In this document: piece by piece, positions 1 to 9,715 of the stretch
Layout: each line of letters begins with the position of its first letter
Numbering within the stretch: position 1 is the stretch's first letter
Position numbers and translations under genes: made by a program
From: Planctomycetota bacterium
GTDB lineage: Bacteria > Planctomycetota > Phycisphaerae > Phycisphaerales > UBA1924
Length of the DNA: 64,000 bases
Assembly: GCA_013285505.1 (NCBI GenBank)
Contig: CP053450.1
Location: 1,162,796-1,226,795 of the forward strand
Direction of reading: 5' to 3'
Notes under the pieces: generated by a model
Told to the model about the DNA's origin: nothing
Databases searched by the model: none
Seen by the model: only the letters and a program-made list of their open reading frames with translations

Positions 1-1554
1 GCGCTCGCTTGGGCGAGGGTCGCGTGCAGGGCCCACCCGCCGCGACCGTCGAGGGCGAGGACGCTGGTGGCGAGCCGCTCGAGCATGGCCCGGTCGTGGG
101 TGACGAGGATGACGGCTCCGGGGAAGCTCTCGATGGCCTCCTCCAGCGTTTCGAGCGTCGGGATGTCGAGGTCGTTGGTCGGCTCGTCGAGCACGAGCAC
201 ATCGGCCGGGACGAGCATGAGGCGGGCGATGTGGACGCGGGCGAGTTCGCCGCCGCTGAGAGACTGGATGGGCTGGTCGAGCTGCTCGTCGCGGAACAGG
301 AACCGGCGAGACCACGCGGTGATGTGCATGGGCTGGCCGCGGTAGCGGACCAGGTCGCTGACCGGGCAGAGCGCCTCGCGGAGCAGCGTCGTGGGGGCGA
401 AGTCCTCGCGGTGCTGGCTGAAGACCGCGACGCGGGGCATCGGCTCTGCGAAGTCGACGAGGCCCTCATCCGGCTCGACCTCGCCGGTGAGGACGCGGAT
501 CAGCGTGGTCTTGCCGCTGCCGTTGGCACCGAGCAGGCCGAGGCAGTCGCCCGCGCCCAGCACCAGATCGAGTTCGCGGAACAGCGTGTGATCGGCGTAG
601 GACTTGGCGACCCCCTTGGCGACGACGAGCTTGCGGGTGCGCCGGTCGGTGGCGTCGAAGCCGACGCGCGCCCCGGTCGAACTGGCCGCGGCGTTGCGCG
701 CCTTGAGCTCGGCCAGCTCGTCCATCCGGGCGTGGCTCTCCTGGATACGCCCCTTGGCCTTGGTCTGCCGCCCCTGGGGCCCGCGGGAGAGCCACGCGAT
801 GTCCTGGCGCACCAGGCCCGCGATGGCCCGCTGCGCCTCGGCCTGCGCGGTGAGGAACTCCTCCTTGCGGCGGAGGAACTCGGTGTAGTTGCCGTCGACC
901 ACGAAAATGCCCTGCGGGTAGGCGGGGCTCAGCTCGGCCACGCGGGTGGCGACGCCCTCGAGGAACATGCGGTCGTGGGTGACAAAGACCGAGGCGCTGG
1001 CCGCGGGCATGCCCGGGGCGCGACGCACGAACTCCTCCAGCCACGCCACGCCGTCCAGGTCCAGGTGGTTGGTGGGCTCGTCGAGGAGGATCAGGTCCGG
1101 CTCGCCCCCCGGCGCTGGCGAGCGCGCAGGCGACGGAGAGCCGCTTCCGCCAGCCGCCCGAGAGCGTGCCAGCGGGCTTGTCGGCCAGCGCGTCGTCGAA
1201 GCCGACGCGCGAGAGCATCATGTCGGCGAGGGTCTCGGCCTCGTGGTGGTCGTGGGTGGTGCCGACGCCGCCGAGGCAGGTGAAGGCCTGCGCGATGACC
1301 GCGTCCTTGGCCGTGGTGCGGCCGTCGAACTGGTCCTGCTGGGGGACATACACCGCGTGCATGCCCTTGGGGCGTTTGACCTCACCGGAGTCGGCCTCGG
1401 TCAGCCCGGCGAGGAGGCGGAGCAGTGTGCTCTTGCCCGCGCCGTTGGGGCCGATGATGCCGAGGCGGTCGCCTTCGTTGATCGACAGGGACACGCCCTC
1501 GAAGAGGGTCCGGAGGCCGAGAGATTTGGAGATGTCGCGGACGGTGAGGAGCAT
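1..1554 (-). CDS. ABC-F family ATPase, 3' end beyond window, one frameshift
   Basis: A soluble tandem ATP-binding protein of the ABC-F class, a family that acts on ribosomes in translation control or antibiotic protection; it has no membrane segment. The first domain shows Walker A GPNGAGKST near residue 36 and the signature LSGGW. The second shows Walker A GANGSGKTT (about 510-530), signature LSGGELAR, and Walker B VLVLDEPTNDLD (about 170-205). The reading frame breaks at the six-C run 1105-1110; dropping one base restores the first Walker B (LILLDEPTNHLD). The ATG at 1552-1554 precedes the first domain directly. The gene follows the FAD oxidoreductase by 60 bases and may be the last gene of the 6224-to-1 operon. 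Which ABC-F subfamily (Uup, EttA, other) cannot be told without the C-terminus. The fold assignment is sure; the role is family inference. Confidence 0.9.
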
Positions 1555-1614
1555 GGGATCCCGTTCGGGCGTGTGCGGAGCGTCGCCGAGAGGGTATGCC
1601 CGGATCGGATGCGA

Positions 1615-3331
1615 TCAGCGGCGGTGCGTGACACCGGCGACGGCCCGGTCGCGGGTCCAGCGTGCGAGGCGACCCGGGGGGCTCTCCAGCTCGGAGGCGA
1701 GCCGCGCGCTGCGTGCGGCGACGAGCCCCTCGTCGAACGGCTGGGCGGGTGACTGCCCGTCGGTGAGCGTGCAGAAGAGGCCGCGAAGCTCCATCTCGAG
1801 GTAGACCTGGTGCGCGACCGAGGGAAACAGTGAGAACTTGCCGGGCACGACGCAGAGCTCGGCGGGCGGAGGCCGGGTGCGGTCCCGCTCGATCGCGGCG
1901 TGGAGCGTGGAGCGGACACGGCCGAGCGGCTCGCCGTGCTTGGCGGCCGCGCCGGGCAGTCTCAGCAGGGCCGCGAAGTGCAGCGCCTGCGCATCGCCCA
2001 CCAGTCCGACTCGATGGGCGCGGGCAGCGGCGTCTGGGGATCGAGCACCCAGGCGAGGATGGTTCGCTCTATCTCGGCCTTGTTGTCGTTCCGCGGCGTC
2101 TGCCACGCGTCGTGCGCGAGCTGCGTCAGCGCCGGGCCCCACCAGTAGCAGTAGTTGCGGTCGTACCCGTTCTCCACCAGACACTCGGTCTTGGTGCGGG
2201 CGTACCACGCGAGCCTGTGCCCGGTGTCGCGCAGCGGGCCAAGAGTCTGCTCGGCCTTCTCGACGAGGCGCTGGGCGGCGTGCTCCAGATCGGCCTCCGC
2301 GGCATTGACCGGGAGCGCGTTGGAGTCGGCGAGGATGGAGAAGGGTGTCGTGCCATCGTGCGGGGTCCGGTGGGCAACGTGGTTGAGGTCGTGGGTCGGG
2401 TCGGGGCTGAACCGCGTGAAGTTGCCGCTCTCGATCGGCGGCGTCACCACGACCATCACGCTCTGCCGACTCTCCAGATGCACCCGCTGCTCGGGCTCGA
2501 AGAACGCGGTGTCGGTCGGGGAGATCGTCCCGCCGGCGGCGAAGATCGTCTGGGTTGCCTCGACTTCAAAGGTGTCGTCGGGGTCATCGACGGACCGGAA
2601 CCGCACCGGCACCCTCGGCCGGGCGTCGGCCGAATCGCACGCCTCGGCATGGTCGATGCACGCCTCGTAGCCGGTGACGATCTCCACGCCGCACACCGCG
2701 GCCGAGGAGGCAAGGTCGCACAGCAGGTCGCGGGTGGCCATCACCAGGTCGGTCGAGAGCGGCGGGGGCACCTCGCTCGCGGTCTCGGGATGGAGATGGG
2801 CGGGAGCGACGGGCGGGTTGAAGGGGTGGGGGGCCTGGCAGAGCCCGAGTGTCGGGTGCGACCACGCCGGATCGTGAAACGCCACGGCCGAGCGGGTGTG
2901 GATGGCGCGCACGACGCTGTCCACTCCGGGTCTTTGAGGTCGGGCTCGACGATGAACTCGATGGTGCTCTCGAACCACCCGTCGTCTCGCGGCACCAGCC
3001 GCGGCTTGCCCGGCCCGCCGGCGGGGGTCGCGAGGTTGCACCGCTCGCGGTGGGGGAAGAGCGGGTCGTGGGCGTACCAGTTGACCAGATCTTCGAACGA
3101 GTTGAGGCAGTTGATCAGTGTGCGTGGGTTCTCGAGCTTGGTGTAGAGCATGCCCGTGTGGAGCCACCCTTCCAGGCCGCCCGATGCGCCGGTCGCGAGT
3201 TGGTTTTCGCGCTCGACGAGCATGATGCGCAGCAGTTTGCCCTGGCGTTTCGCCTCGCGCGCAAGGCGTTCGGCGATCGCGATCCCGGCGATCCCGCCGC
3301 CCACCACCAACACATTTCGGGTTCGTCGCAT
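1615..3331 (-). CDS. FAD-dependent oxidoreductase (DAO-like), two frameshifts
   Basis: The N-terminus has a Rossmann dinucleotide fold, VLVVGGGIAGIAIAERLA, followed by GASGGLEGWLHTGMLY, which resembles the second FAD contact of D-amino-acid/glycine-oxidase-like flavoproteins. The chain would be about 572 residues after two corrections, one near 2905-2935 and one near 2000-2010; each needs one extra base. The C-terminal half (ending VAGVTHRR) has no feature I recognise. Start 3331 is preferred over the in-frame ATG at 3376 because it has a GGAG ribosome site 5-8 bases upstream; 3376 lies inside the NUDIX gene. The substrate is unknown. It sits downstream of an aminotransferase, a flavin monooxygenase and a NUDIX hydrolase with overlapping ends, so a joint pathway acting on an amino or amino-sugar compound is a reasonable inference, not shown. 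Confidence 0.8.
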
Positions 3332-3365
3332 CTCTCCGCCTCGGGGCGCCTCTCTCAGGGCGTGG

Positions 3366-3953
3366 TCAGTCGGCATGGTCTCTCAGCCAGTCGAGGGCCA
3401 GCATGACCGCGAACGCCGACTCGCCGTCGTTGATCTCACCGGCGCGGACCATCTGCCGGGCCTTCTCCTGCGGCACCGTGAGCGGCTCGGCGAACAGCTC
3501 GGTGGACTCGGGGCTCGGGGGTGCGGTGACGACCGCGTCGCGCGCGAGAAAGAACGCCGAGCGGTTTCGGGCAAACCCGTTGGCCATCCAGTGCGTGCTG
3601 AGGTGTTCCAGCGAGGAGAACTCGCACCCGAGCTCCTCGCGGAGTTCGGTCGCCACGACCCGCTCGGCGCTGGCCTCGCCCTGATCGCCCATGCCCCCGG
3701 CGGGCACCTCGATGCACCACTCGTCGCAGGTGTAGCGGAAGGACTTGAGCAGGATGATCGAGCCGTCGGGCGTCACGGGCACGACGAAGACCGCGCCGGG
3801 GTGGTCGACGAACGTGTAGACGCACTCCTCGCCGCCGGGCAGGTCGATCCGGTCCTGATGGACGTCGAACCACCGGCTCCGGTGGAGCGTGGTCCGCGAG
3901 CGGGTGACCCAGCCGAGCGAGCGGGCCAGCGGTTTGTCACCAGTCTCGCTCAC
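3366..3953 (-). CDS. NUDIX hydrolase, ADP-ribose pyrophosphatase-like
   Basis: A 195-residue intact protein. The NUDIX box is visible around residues 86-112 with GGMGDQGEAS followed by ATELREELGCE; the two adjacent glutamates are the usual metal ligands, while the arginine of the canonical REUXEE motif is replaced by threonine. The preceding VPAGG and the layout resemble ADP-ribose/nucleoside-diphosphate-sugar pyrophosphatases. These enzymes split a nucleoside diphosphate linked to another group. The start is GTG at 3951-3953, overlapping the stop of the monooxygenase gene by four bases (GTGA), so translation is probably coupled. Substrate not predictable; a nucleotide-sugar or flavin/nicotinamide dinucleotide would fit the neighbours. 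Confidence 0.88.
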   Translation of the reverse strand: MSETGDKPLARSLGWVTRSRTTLHRSRWFDVHQDRIDLPGGEECVYTFVDHPGAVFVVPVTPDGSIILLKSFRYTCDEWCIEVPAGGMGDQGEASAERVVATELREELGCEFSSLEHLSTHWMANGFARNRSAFFLARDAVVTAPPSPESTELFAEPLTVPQEKARQMVRAGEINDGESAFAVMLALDWLRDHAD

Positions 3954-5066
3954 GCGCCGGCACCCCCGCCGAACGCCCCGCGGACGCCGGTGTTGAACCA
4001 GCGCATGCTGTTGAGCACCGCGTCGTTGGGCATATTGCCGACCTGCATGTGCATGCTGATCACGCCGAGGCCGACGCGTTCACGGGCGGCGTGGATCTGG
4101 TCGATCACGGTTCTGGGCGAGCCGCAGAGGACCATGCCCCGCTCGATGCGTTCTTCGAGCGTCGGCGGGTGCTCCTCGACCGGCGAGAAGCCGTAGCCGG
4201 GCTCCTGGGCGGCGATGCGGCGTTTCTCGGCGTTGTAGGTGCCGGAGAGGACGTTGTACTGGTAGTCGAGCGCGGGCCCGAGTGTGTCCTGCGCTTCGGC
4301 GTCGGTCTCGGCGATGCAGGTCGAGAAGCCGACGAGCAGGTGCTCGGGGGCGGGCGTGTTGCCGAGTTCGGCGGGCGCGCGCGGTAGGCCCTGTGCGCTG
4401 CGGCCGACGGCGTCCATGGCGTCGCGGCTGTAGAGATGGATCGCGCCGATCAGCGCCTGCCGCTCGGCGGCAAAGACCGCGGAGGTCTCGCTGTTGGCCG
4501 AGTAGAGCACGGTCGGGTGCGGCTGCTGCACGGGGCGGGGCCAGATTGAGACCGTCGGGAAGTCGTAGAACTCGCCCTTCCACGCGAAGATGTCCGGCTC
4601 GGTCCAGGCCTTGCGGATCAGCCGCGTCGGCCTCGGCGAAACGCCCGCGGGACTCGGCGGGCGGGACGTGGTAGGCCGCGTAGTTCTGCGGCACGCCCCG
4701 GATGAAACCCGCGACCACGCGCCCGCCGCTGAGGACATCCACCATCGCCAGTTCTTCGGCAACGCGGATCGGGTTGAGCAGCGGCAGGGGCGCGCCCAGC
4801 ACCGCGAGCTGCACCCTCTTGGTGCGCTGCGCGACGACCGAGAGGATCAGCAGCGGGTTGGGCACCACGCCGTAGGCGGTCATGTGGTCCTCGCCGACAC
4901 CGATCCAGTCGAAGCCGCAGTCCTCGGCGAAGACGAGCTGATCGATGCACTCCTGATAGAGCCTCTCGCACCGCTTGGGATCGAACTCGTCGCTCGGGAA
5001 TGGCCAGCGGTCGGGGCGCTTGGACAGCGCGGGCCACGGGATGGGATTGAAGAAACAGAACTTCAT
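3950..5066 (-). CDS. Luciferase-like (LLM class) flavin-dependent oxidoreductase, one frameshift
   Basis: A bacterial-luciferase-like TIM-barrel monooxygenase of about 371 residues. Family marks are the start MKFCFFNPIPWPALSK, the stretch FAEDCGFDWIGVGEDHM, the motif ILSVVAQRTKRVQLAVLG, and LNPIRVAEELAMVDVLSGGR, all typical of FMN/F420-binding LLM proteins. Later segments such as LLVGFSTCIAETDAEA also fit. The frame breaks at 4617-4627, where GACGCGGCTGATC should read GACGCGCTGATC to continue as DALIRKAW. The ATG at 5064-5066 overlaps the aminotransferase stop (ATGA) and the 3' end overlaps the NUDIX start. Family members oxidise aldehydes, amines, sulfonates or other small molecules with reduced flavin; the substrate here is unknown. 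Confidence 0.88.
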
Positions 5067-6224
5067 GCGTGGCTCGATGCGCGTGAGGCGTCGTTTGCGG
5101 TGCAGGAACGGAATGCGTCGCAGACGCGCTGGATCTGGTCGTCGGTCAGGCCCGAGGTCAGGGGCGGGCAGATGTGCTTGGGACACCAGCGCTCGGCTGC
5201 AGGCAGGCCGCCGGGGGGCATCGGGATGTCGGCGAAGACGGGCTGGAGATGGCAGGGCGATTCGTACACGCCGCCGCCGAGGATGACGCCCTGCTCCTTG
5301 AAGCGGGCCTTCATGTCGCCGACGGGGATGTCTTCCTCGTAGCGGACGATGAGCTTGTACTGGCTGGCCTGGTCCATGTGCTCGAAGTCGCAGTAGCCGA
5401 GGCCGAGTCCCTTGAGCACCTTGACGAACTCGCGGGCGGCCCGGTTGCGGTGGGCGACCATGGCGTCGAGCTTGGCGAGCTGGACGAGGCCGATCGCGGC
5501 CCCGAGCTCGTTGATGCGCCAGCTGTTGCCGAGCTCGGTGTGGTGGTTGCCAAACTTCGCGCCCCCCTTGCCCTGGTTGCGGTAGGAGCGGGCCAGGTCG
5601 GCGGTGCGCTGGTCGTTGGTGGTGATCATGCCCCCCTCCATGGTGGTCATGACCTTGGTCGGGAAGAAGGAGAACGCGCCGCCCTGGGCGAACGCGCCGG
5701 CGCGGGTGCCCCCGAGGGGCGCTGCCGTGGGCGTGCGCGGCGTCCTCGATGAGGAACAGCCCGTTGTCCTGGCAGTACTTGACCTGCTCGGGGAAGTCCG
5801 GCGGGATGAGCCCGCCGATGTGGACGGCCATGAACCCGGCGATGCCGTCCCGCTTGTGGGCCTCTTCGAGCATCGCCACGGTGGGCATGTAGGTCTCTGG
5901 TGACATGTCGAGCCAGACGGGCTGGCCGCCGGCTTGGATGATCGAGGCGGCGCTGGCGAAGTTGGTGTTGGTCGGGACGGCGACCTTCTTGCCCTCGACG
6001 CCCTGCACGCGCAGGAGGATCTCCAGCGCCGAGGTGCCGGTGTTGACCGAGACGGCGTGGGCGGTGCCCATGGCCTTGGCGAATTCGGTCTCGAACGCCT
6101 CGGTGTTTTTACCGAGGATGAGGCTCCCTGAGTGGAGGATCTCGCCGAGGCGGTCCTTGAGGCCCTCGATCTCGGCGTCGGTGAGGTCGAGGTAGAACGG
6201 CGGCACTGGGCTGGTTTCGGACAT
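5063..6224 (-). CDS. DegT/DnrJ/EryC1/StrS aminotransferase, one frameshift
   Basis: A PLP-dependent sugar-type aminotransferase of about 386 residues. It starts PFYLDLTDAEIEGLKDRL, has the cofactor-site region VNTGTSALEILL, the aspartate-containing LIEDAAHAHGS, and the Schiff-base lysine in FSFFPTKVMTTMEGG. RNQGKGGAKFG and SWRINELGAAIGL complete the family pattern. The frame breaks near 5713-5722; removing one C from AGCGCCCCTC gives HGSALGGTRAGAF. The ATG at 6222-6224 follows a strong AGGGAG ribosome site. The family transfers an amino group to keto-sugars or similar ketones in nucleotide-sugar and natural-product pathways. It leads the operon that continues with LLM oxidoreductase, NUDIX and FAD oxidoreductase. 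No glycosyltransferase or sugar dehydratase is near, so the exact amino product is open. Confidence 0.9.
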
Positions 6225-6506
6225 GGATCTCCCTCTCTACCGTTGGGGGATTGGATAATTCCACCCACCAAACGGTCGGCAATGGTACCAGCGGGAGACC
6301 CGATCACAAGGGGAATGTTTGGAACTCTGGCGAGTTCTGGCCAATTCCGAGGCTGCGCGCGCACGGAGGGCTCGGCCGCCGGGTTCGGGCCGATTACCGG
6401 CTGTGGGCGGGGCGTTTCCGGCTCGAAACAGCTGCGGACGGCCTTCCCCGGCGGGCAGCTCCGGGGCGGTAGACCTCCGCGGCCGGCGGCTGGCGGCGTC
6501 GCCGGG
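6225..6506. other. Intergenic region upstream of the aminotransferase operon
   Basis: A 282-base gap between the end of the beta-glucosidase gene and the start of the DegT gene, both on the minus strand, so the operon promoter for 6224-to-1 should lie here. The only clear structure is a perfect 6-base inverted repeat GAACTC-TGGC-GAGTTC at 6322-6337. Minus-strand sequence near 6240-6290 is AT-richer than its surroundings, but I see no convincing -35/-10 pair. No gene or terminator with a T-run was found. Confidence 0.35.
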
Positions 6507-7950
6507 CTATTTGCCGCTGACTGGGACCGGAGGTGGGAGCTTCTGCTGCGGGGCTGCGCCGAGGCTTTCGCCGTTGGTCCTGACGACCTCGGCGTACCAC
6601 TCGGCGGACTGCTTGGGGATGCGCTCCTGGGTCTCAAAGTCCACGTAGACCAGGCCGAAGCTGCTGGTCGTAGCCCTCGGCCCACTCGAAGTTGTCCAGC
6701 AGCGACCAGTGGAAATAGCCGAGGACGGGCACGCCGTCGTCGATGGCGCGGCGGAGTTCGAGGAGGTGGCGTGCGGTGTAGTCGATCCGCTGCGGGTCCT
6801 GCACGCGTCCGTCGAGCCCGACCCAGTCGAGGTTGGCCAGGCCGTTCTCGGTGATCGCGATCGGGAGCTTGTAGCGTTCGTGGAAGAATCGGGGGCCCCA
6901 GTAGAGGACCTCGGGCGTGATGTTCCATCCGAAGGCGGTGCGCGCGCGCCCGATCTCCTGCGGCACGGGTTGGGCGGTCTGGCCCTTGCCCAGGGTGACG
7001 CGGGCCCCCTGGTAGAGATTGAGGCCGAGGAAATCGAGCGGCTGCTTGATGATCTCGAGATCGCGTTCCCATCCGTCGGGCAGGTGGGGCGCGGTCAGTT
7101 CGAGGAGGTCCTCGGGGTATTCGCCGAAGACGACGGGGTCGTTGAACCAGGAGTTGTTCCAGACATCCGAGCGCTCGATCTCGAAGGTCTTGGCGCGTGC
7201 GGCGTCGATCTCCTCGGGGTCGCCCTTGGTCGGTGAGCTGACGATGCCGACCGGCGCCCAGCCCACGACGGGCTTGGTCTGCGCGCACTCGCGGATGCAC
7301 CGGGCCGCGAGGCCGTGGGCGCGGAGCACGTTGTGCACGATGCGCGTGATCTCCGGGAAGGGTAGCGAGAGGCCGGGCGCGTGCTCGCCTGTCATATGGC
7401 CGTGGCCGACGAAGACCTGGGGCTCGTTGATGGTGATCCAGTTGCTGACCCGGTCGGAGAGCCTGTCAACGACGGCGCGCGTGTACTCGGCGAACCAGGA
7501 CGCGCTGGACGGGTTGAGCCACCCGCCCCTGCGGTAGAGCGGGAGCGGATAGTCCCAGTGGAACAGGGTCACCCACGGCGTTACGCCGGACGCCAGCAAC
7601 TCATCGACGAGCCTGTCGTAGAACGCGAGCCCGGCCTCGCTCACCGCGCCGGCACCCTCGGGCATCACGCGGGACCACGAGATCGAGAACCGGTAGGCGT
7701 CGAGCCCCATATTCTTGATGAGTTGGACGTCCTCTTTGTAGTGCTTGACGTGGTCGCAGGCGGTGCGGCCGGTGTGGCCGTGCTTGATCTTGCCGGGGGT
7801 CTCGCAGAACTTGTCCCAGACCGAGGGCCCGCGGCCGTGCTTCTCGACACCGCCCTCGATCTGATACGACGACGTTCCTGCGCCCCACACAAAGTCCTGT
7901 GGAAATCCCATCACAAATCCTTCCGTCTGGTTCAGGTCGAACGAACTCAT
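6507..7950 (-). CDS. GH1 family beta-glucosidase, one frameshift near C-terminus
   Basis: A retaining glycoside hydrolase family 1 enzyme of about 480 residues. The acid/base glutamate is in ITINEPQVF (about 7420-7440) and the nucleophile in AITENGLANL (about 6840-6862). The N-terminal signature FVWGAGTSSYQIEGG and the HWDYPLPL segment are typical. No signal peptide is seen, so it is probably cytoplasmic. Reading continues to a false stop at 6634 because of an extra base near 6655-6662; with one base removed the protein continues as DQSFGLVYVDFETQ and stops at 6507-6509. The ATG at 7950 overlaps the permease stop (ATGA); an internal ATG at 7911 (MGFPQDFVWG) is the alternative. It would cleave imported beta-glucosides delivered by the adjacent ABC transporter. 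Confidence 0.93.
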
Positions 7951-8807
7951 TTCACGGCCCCCAGCGTCAGCCCCGACACGAAGTCGCGCTGCAGCAGGAG
8001 GAACAGCACCGCGACCGGTGCGACCGACACCAGCGTGCCGGCCATCATCAGACCGTAGTCCTCGTAATACACACCCTTGAGCTGGGCGATCGCCACCGAG
8101 AGCGGCTGCTTGTCCGGACTCTGCAGCACGATCTGCGGCCCGATGAAATTGTTCCACATCGCCAGGAAGGTGATCATCAGGAATGCGCCGGTCATCGGCC
8201 GCAGGAGCGGGAGCACCACGCGGGCGAAGATGCCCATCTCGCCGCACCCGTCGAGACGGCCGGCCTCGAGCAGTTCCGGTGGAACCGACTGCAGCACCGA
8301 CTGGCGGAACAGGAAGACGCCGAACGCCGGGGCGATGCCCGGCAGGATGAGCCCCGTGTAGGTATCCAGCAGGCCCAGCTTGAAGAGCACCTGATACCCC
8401 GGGGCGATCAGCAGCGGCGCGGGCACAATCAGGGCCGCGAGGACGATCCCCAGGCAGATCCCGCGGCCTTTGAACTTATACATCGCGAGGGCGTAGCCGC
8501 CGGCGGCGCAGCAGAGCGTGGCGAGCAGGGCGGTGACGCTGGACAGGAAGAGCGAGTTGAGCAGGGCCCGGCCGATCGCGATCTCGCTGAACAGGCGGGT
8601 GAAGTTCTCGAGCGTGAGCGCGGCCCAGTCCACGCCCAGCACGCCCTCGCCCCGCGGCAGGAACATCGAGCCGAAGAACTGCTCCCGCGACTTGAAGGCC
8701 GAGGTGACCAGCCAGACGAACGGCACCAGCGTGACCACCGCCAACGGCAGCAGCACCGCGTAGGCGCCGAGTGTGGAGAGGACGGACTTGTGTCTCGCGG
8801 TCGGCAT
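7947..8807 (-). CDS. Carbohydrate ABC transporter permease (MalG/LacG type)
   Basis: An intact 286-residue inner-membrane permease of the CUT1 class with six predicted helices, beginning with VLLPLAVVTLVPFVWLVTSAF. The EAA loop that contacts the ATPase is recognisable as ELLEAGRLDGCGEMGIFARVVLP near residue 195 (only part quoted here: EAGRLDGCGEMG). The ATG at 8805-8807 overlaps the stop of the preceding permease by one base, and its own stop overlaps the glucosidase start. With the MalF-type partner it forms the translocation pore. No ATP-binding subunit lies in the operon; in this class a shared MsiK-like ATPase encoded elsewhere usually serves. Confidence 0.92.
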   Translation of the reverse strand: MPTARHKSVLSTLGAYAVLLPLAVVTLVPFVWLVTSAFKSREQFFGSMFLPRGEGVLGVDWAALTLENFTRLFSEIAIGRALLNSLFLSSVTALLATLCCAAGGYALAMYKFKGRGICLGIVLAALIVPAPLLIAPGYQVLFKLGLLDTYTGLILPGIAPAFGVFLFRQSVLQSVPPELLEAGRLDGCGEMGIFARVVLPLLRPMTGAFLMITFLAMWNNFIGPQIVLQSPDKQPLSVAIAQLKGVYYEDYGLMMAGTLVSVAPVAVLFLLLQRDFVSGLTLGAVK

Positions 8808-9715
8808 CAGGCGTTCCTCTCCCGCAGGACGAAGCGTTGGAGCAGCGTGAACACCGCGAGCATGACCGCGAGCACCCAGCCGATCGCGCTGGCGTAGCCG
8901 AGATCGCCGGTCTCGAAGCCCGATTGATAGAGATAGGTCACGATCGTGAGCCCCTGATTGTCCGGCCCGCCGCCGGCGTTGAGCAGGATGTAGGGCAGCT
9001 CGAAAAGCTGCAGACTCCCGACGACCGAGAGCAGCACCACGAAGCCGGCCACGGGGGTGATCGCCGGGAGCGTGACGGCGAAGAACCGCCTGACGACGCC
9101 GGCGCCGTCGATCGACGCGGCCTCCCTGAGCGAGCGGTCCACATTCTGCAGGGCCGCGAGGAAGTAGACCATGTTGAGCCCGGCGTACATCCAGAGCGCC
9201 GAGAGGATCAGCGCCCACATGACCTGCGACTCAAGCCACGGGTAATCGAGCCACGGCCCGCTCTGGAGCACCCATCCGAGGCGGTTGCCGAGCACCTCCT
9301 CGAGGATCTGGTTGAGCACGCCGGTGCGCTTCTGGAAGATCACGCTGGCCATGACCGCCAGGAACACGAGCCCGACGAGCTGCGGGGCGAAGAAGACAAG
9401 GCGCAGCGCGTTGCGGCCCCGCAGGCCGGGCCGGTCGAGCAGCAACGCCAGCCCCAGCGCCACCGGCAGCTGGATGAAGATCGATCCGGCGGTGAAGACA
9501 AGCGTGTTGCGGACCGCCTTGTGGAACAGCGGGTCCTGCAGGAGGAACCGGAAGTTGTCCATCCCGACATACACCGAGGCGGTGGGGCCGAACATCTGGC
9601 GGGTCGAGAGCACCACCGATTGGGCCAGCGGGTAGGCCACGAAGACGGCGAACACGCCAAGGAAAGGCGCGAGAAACAGGTAGGGCGCAAACCGGCCGTG
9701 GCGGGTATCGCTCAT
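8807..9715 (-). CDS. Sugar ABC transporter permease (MalF/LacF type)
   Basis: An intact 302-residue membrane protein, starting MSDTRHGRFAPYLFLAPFLG, a typical CUT1 permease N-terminus followed by six hydrophobic segments. The EAA loop reads REAASIDGAGVVRRFFAVTLP in part (EAASIDGAG at about residue 205). GGGPDNQGLTIVTYLYQ before the last helices is a family mark. The ATG at 9713-9715 overlaps the solute-binding protein stop (ATGA) and its stop overlaps the next permease start, so the three transporter genes are probably translated as a unit. It is the partner of the 7947-8807 permease in the membrane. Confidence 0.92.
   Translation of the reverse strand: MSDTRHGRFAPYLFLAPFLGVFAVFVAYPLAQSVVLSTRQMFGPTASVYVGMDNFRFLLQDPLFHKAVRNTLVFTAGSIFIQLPVALGLALLLDRPGLRGRNALRLVFFAPQLVGLVFLAVMASVIFQKRTGVLNQILEEVLGNRLGWVLQSGPWLDYPWLESQVMWALILSALWMYAGLNMVYFLAALQNVDRSLREAASIDGAGVVRRFFAVTLPAITPVAGFVVLLSVVGSLQLFELPYILLNAGGGPDNQGLTIVTYLYQSGFETGDLGYASAIGWVLAVMLAVFTLLQRFVLRERNA

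Noticed and set aside
4080-6224. An apparent aminotransferase-monooxygenase fusion of 714 codons
   Set aside because: The join is an artefact of two shifts; the correct frames overlap by ATGA as separate genes.
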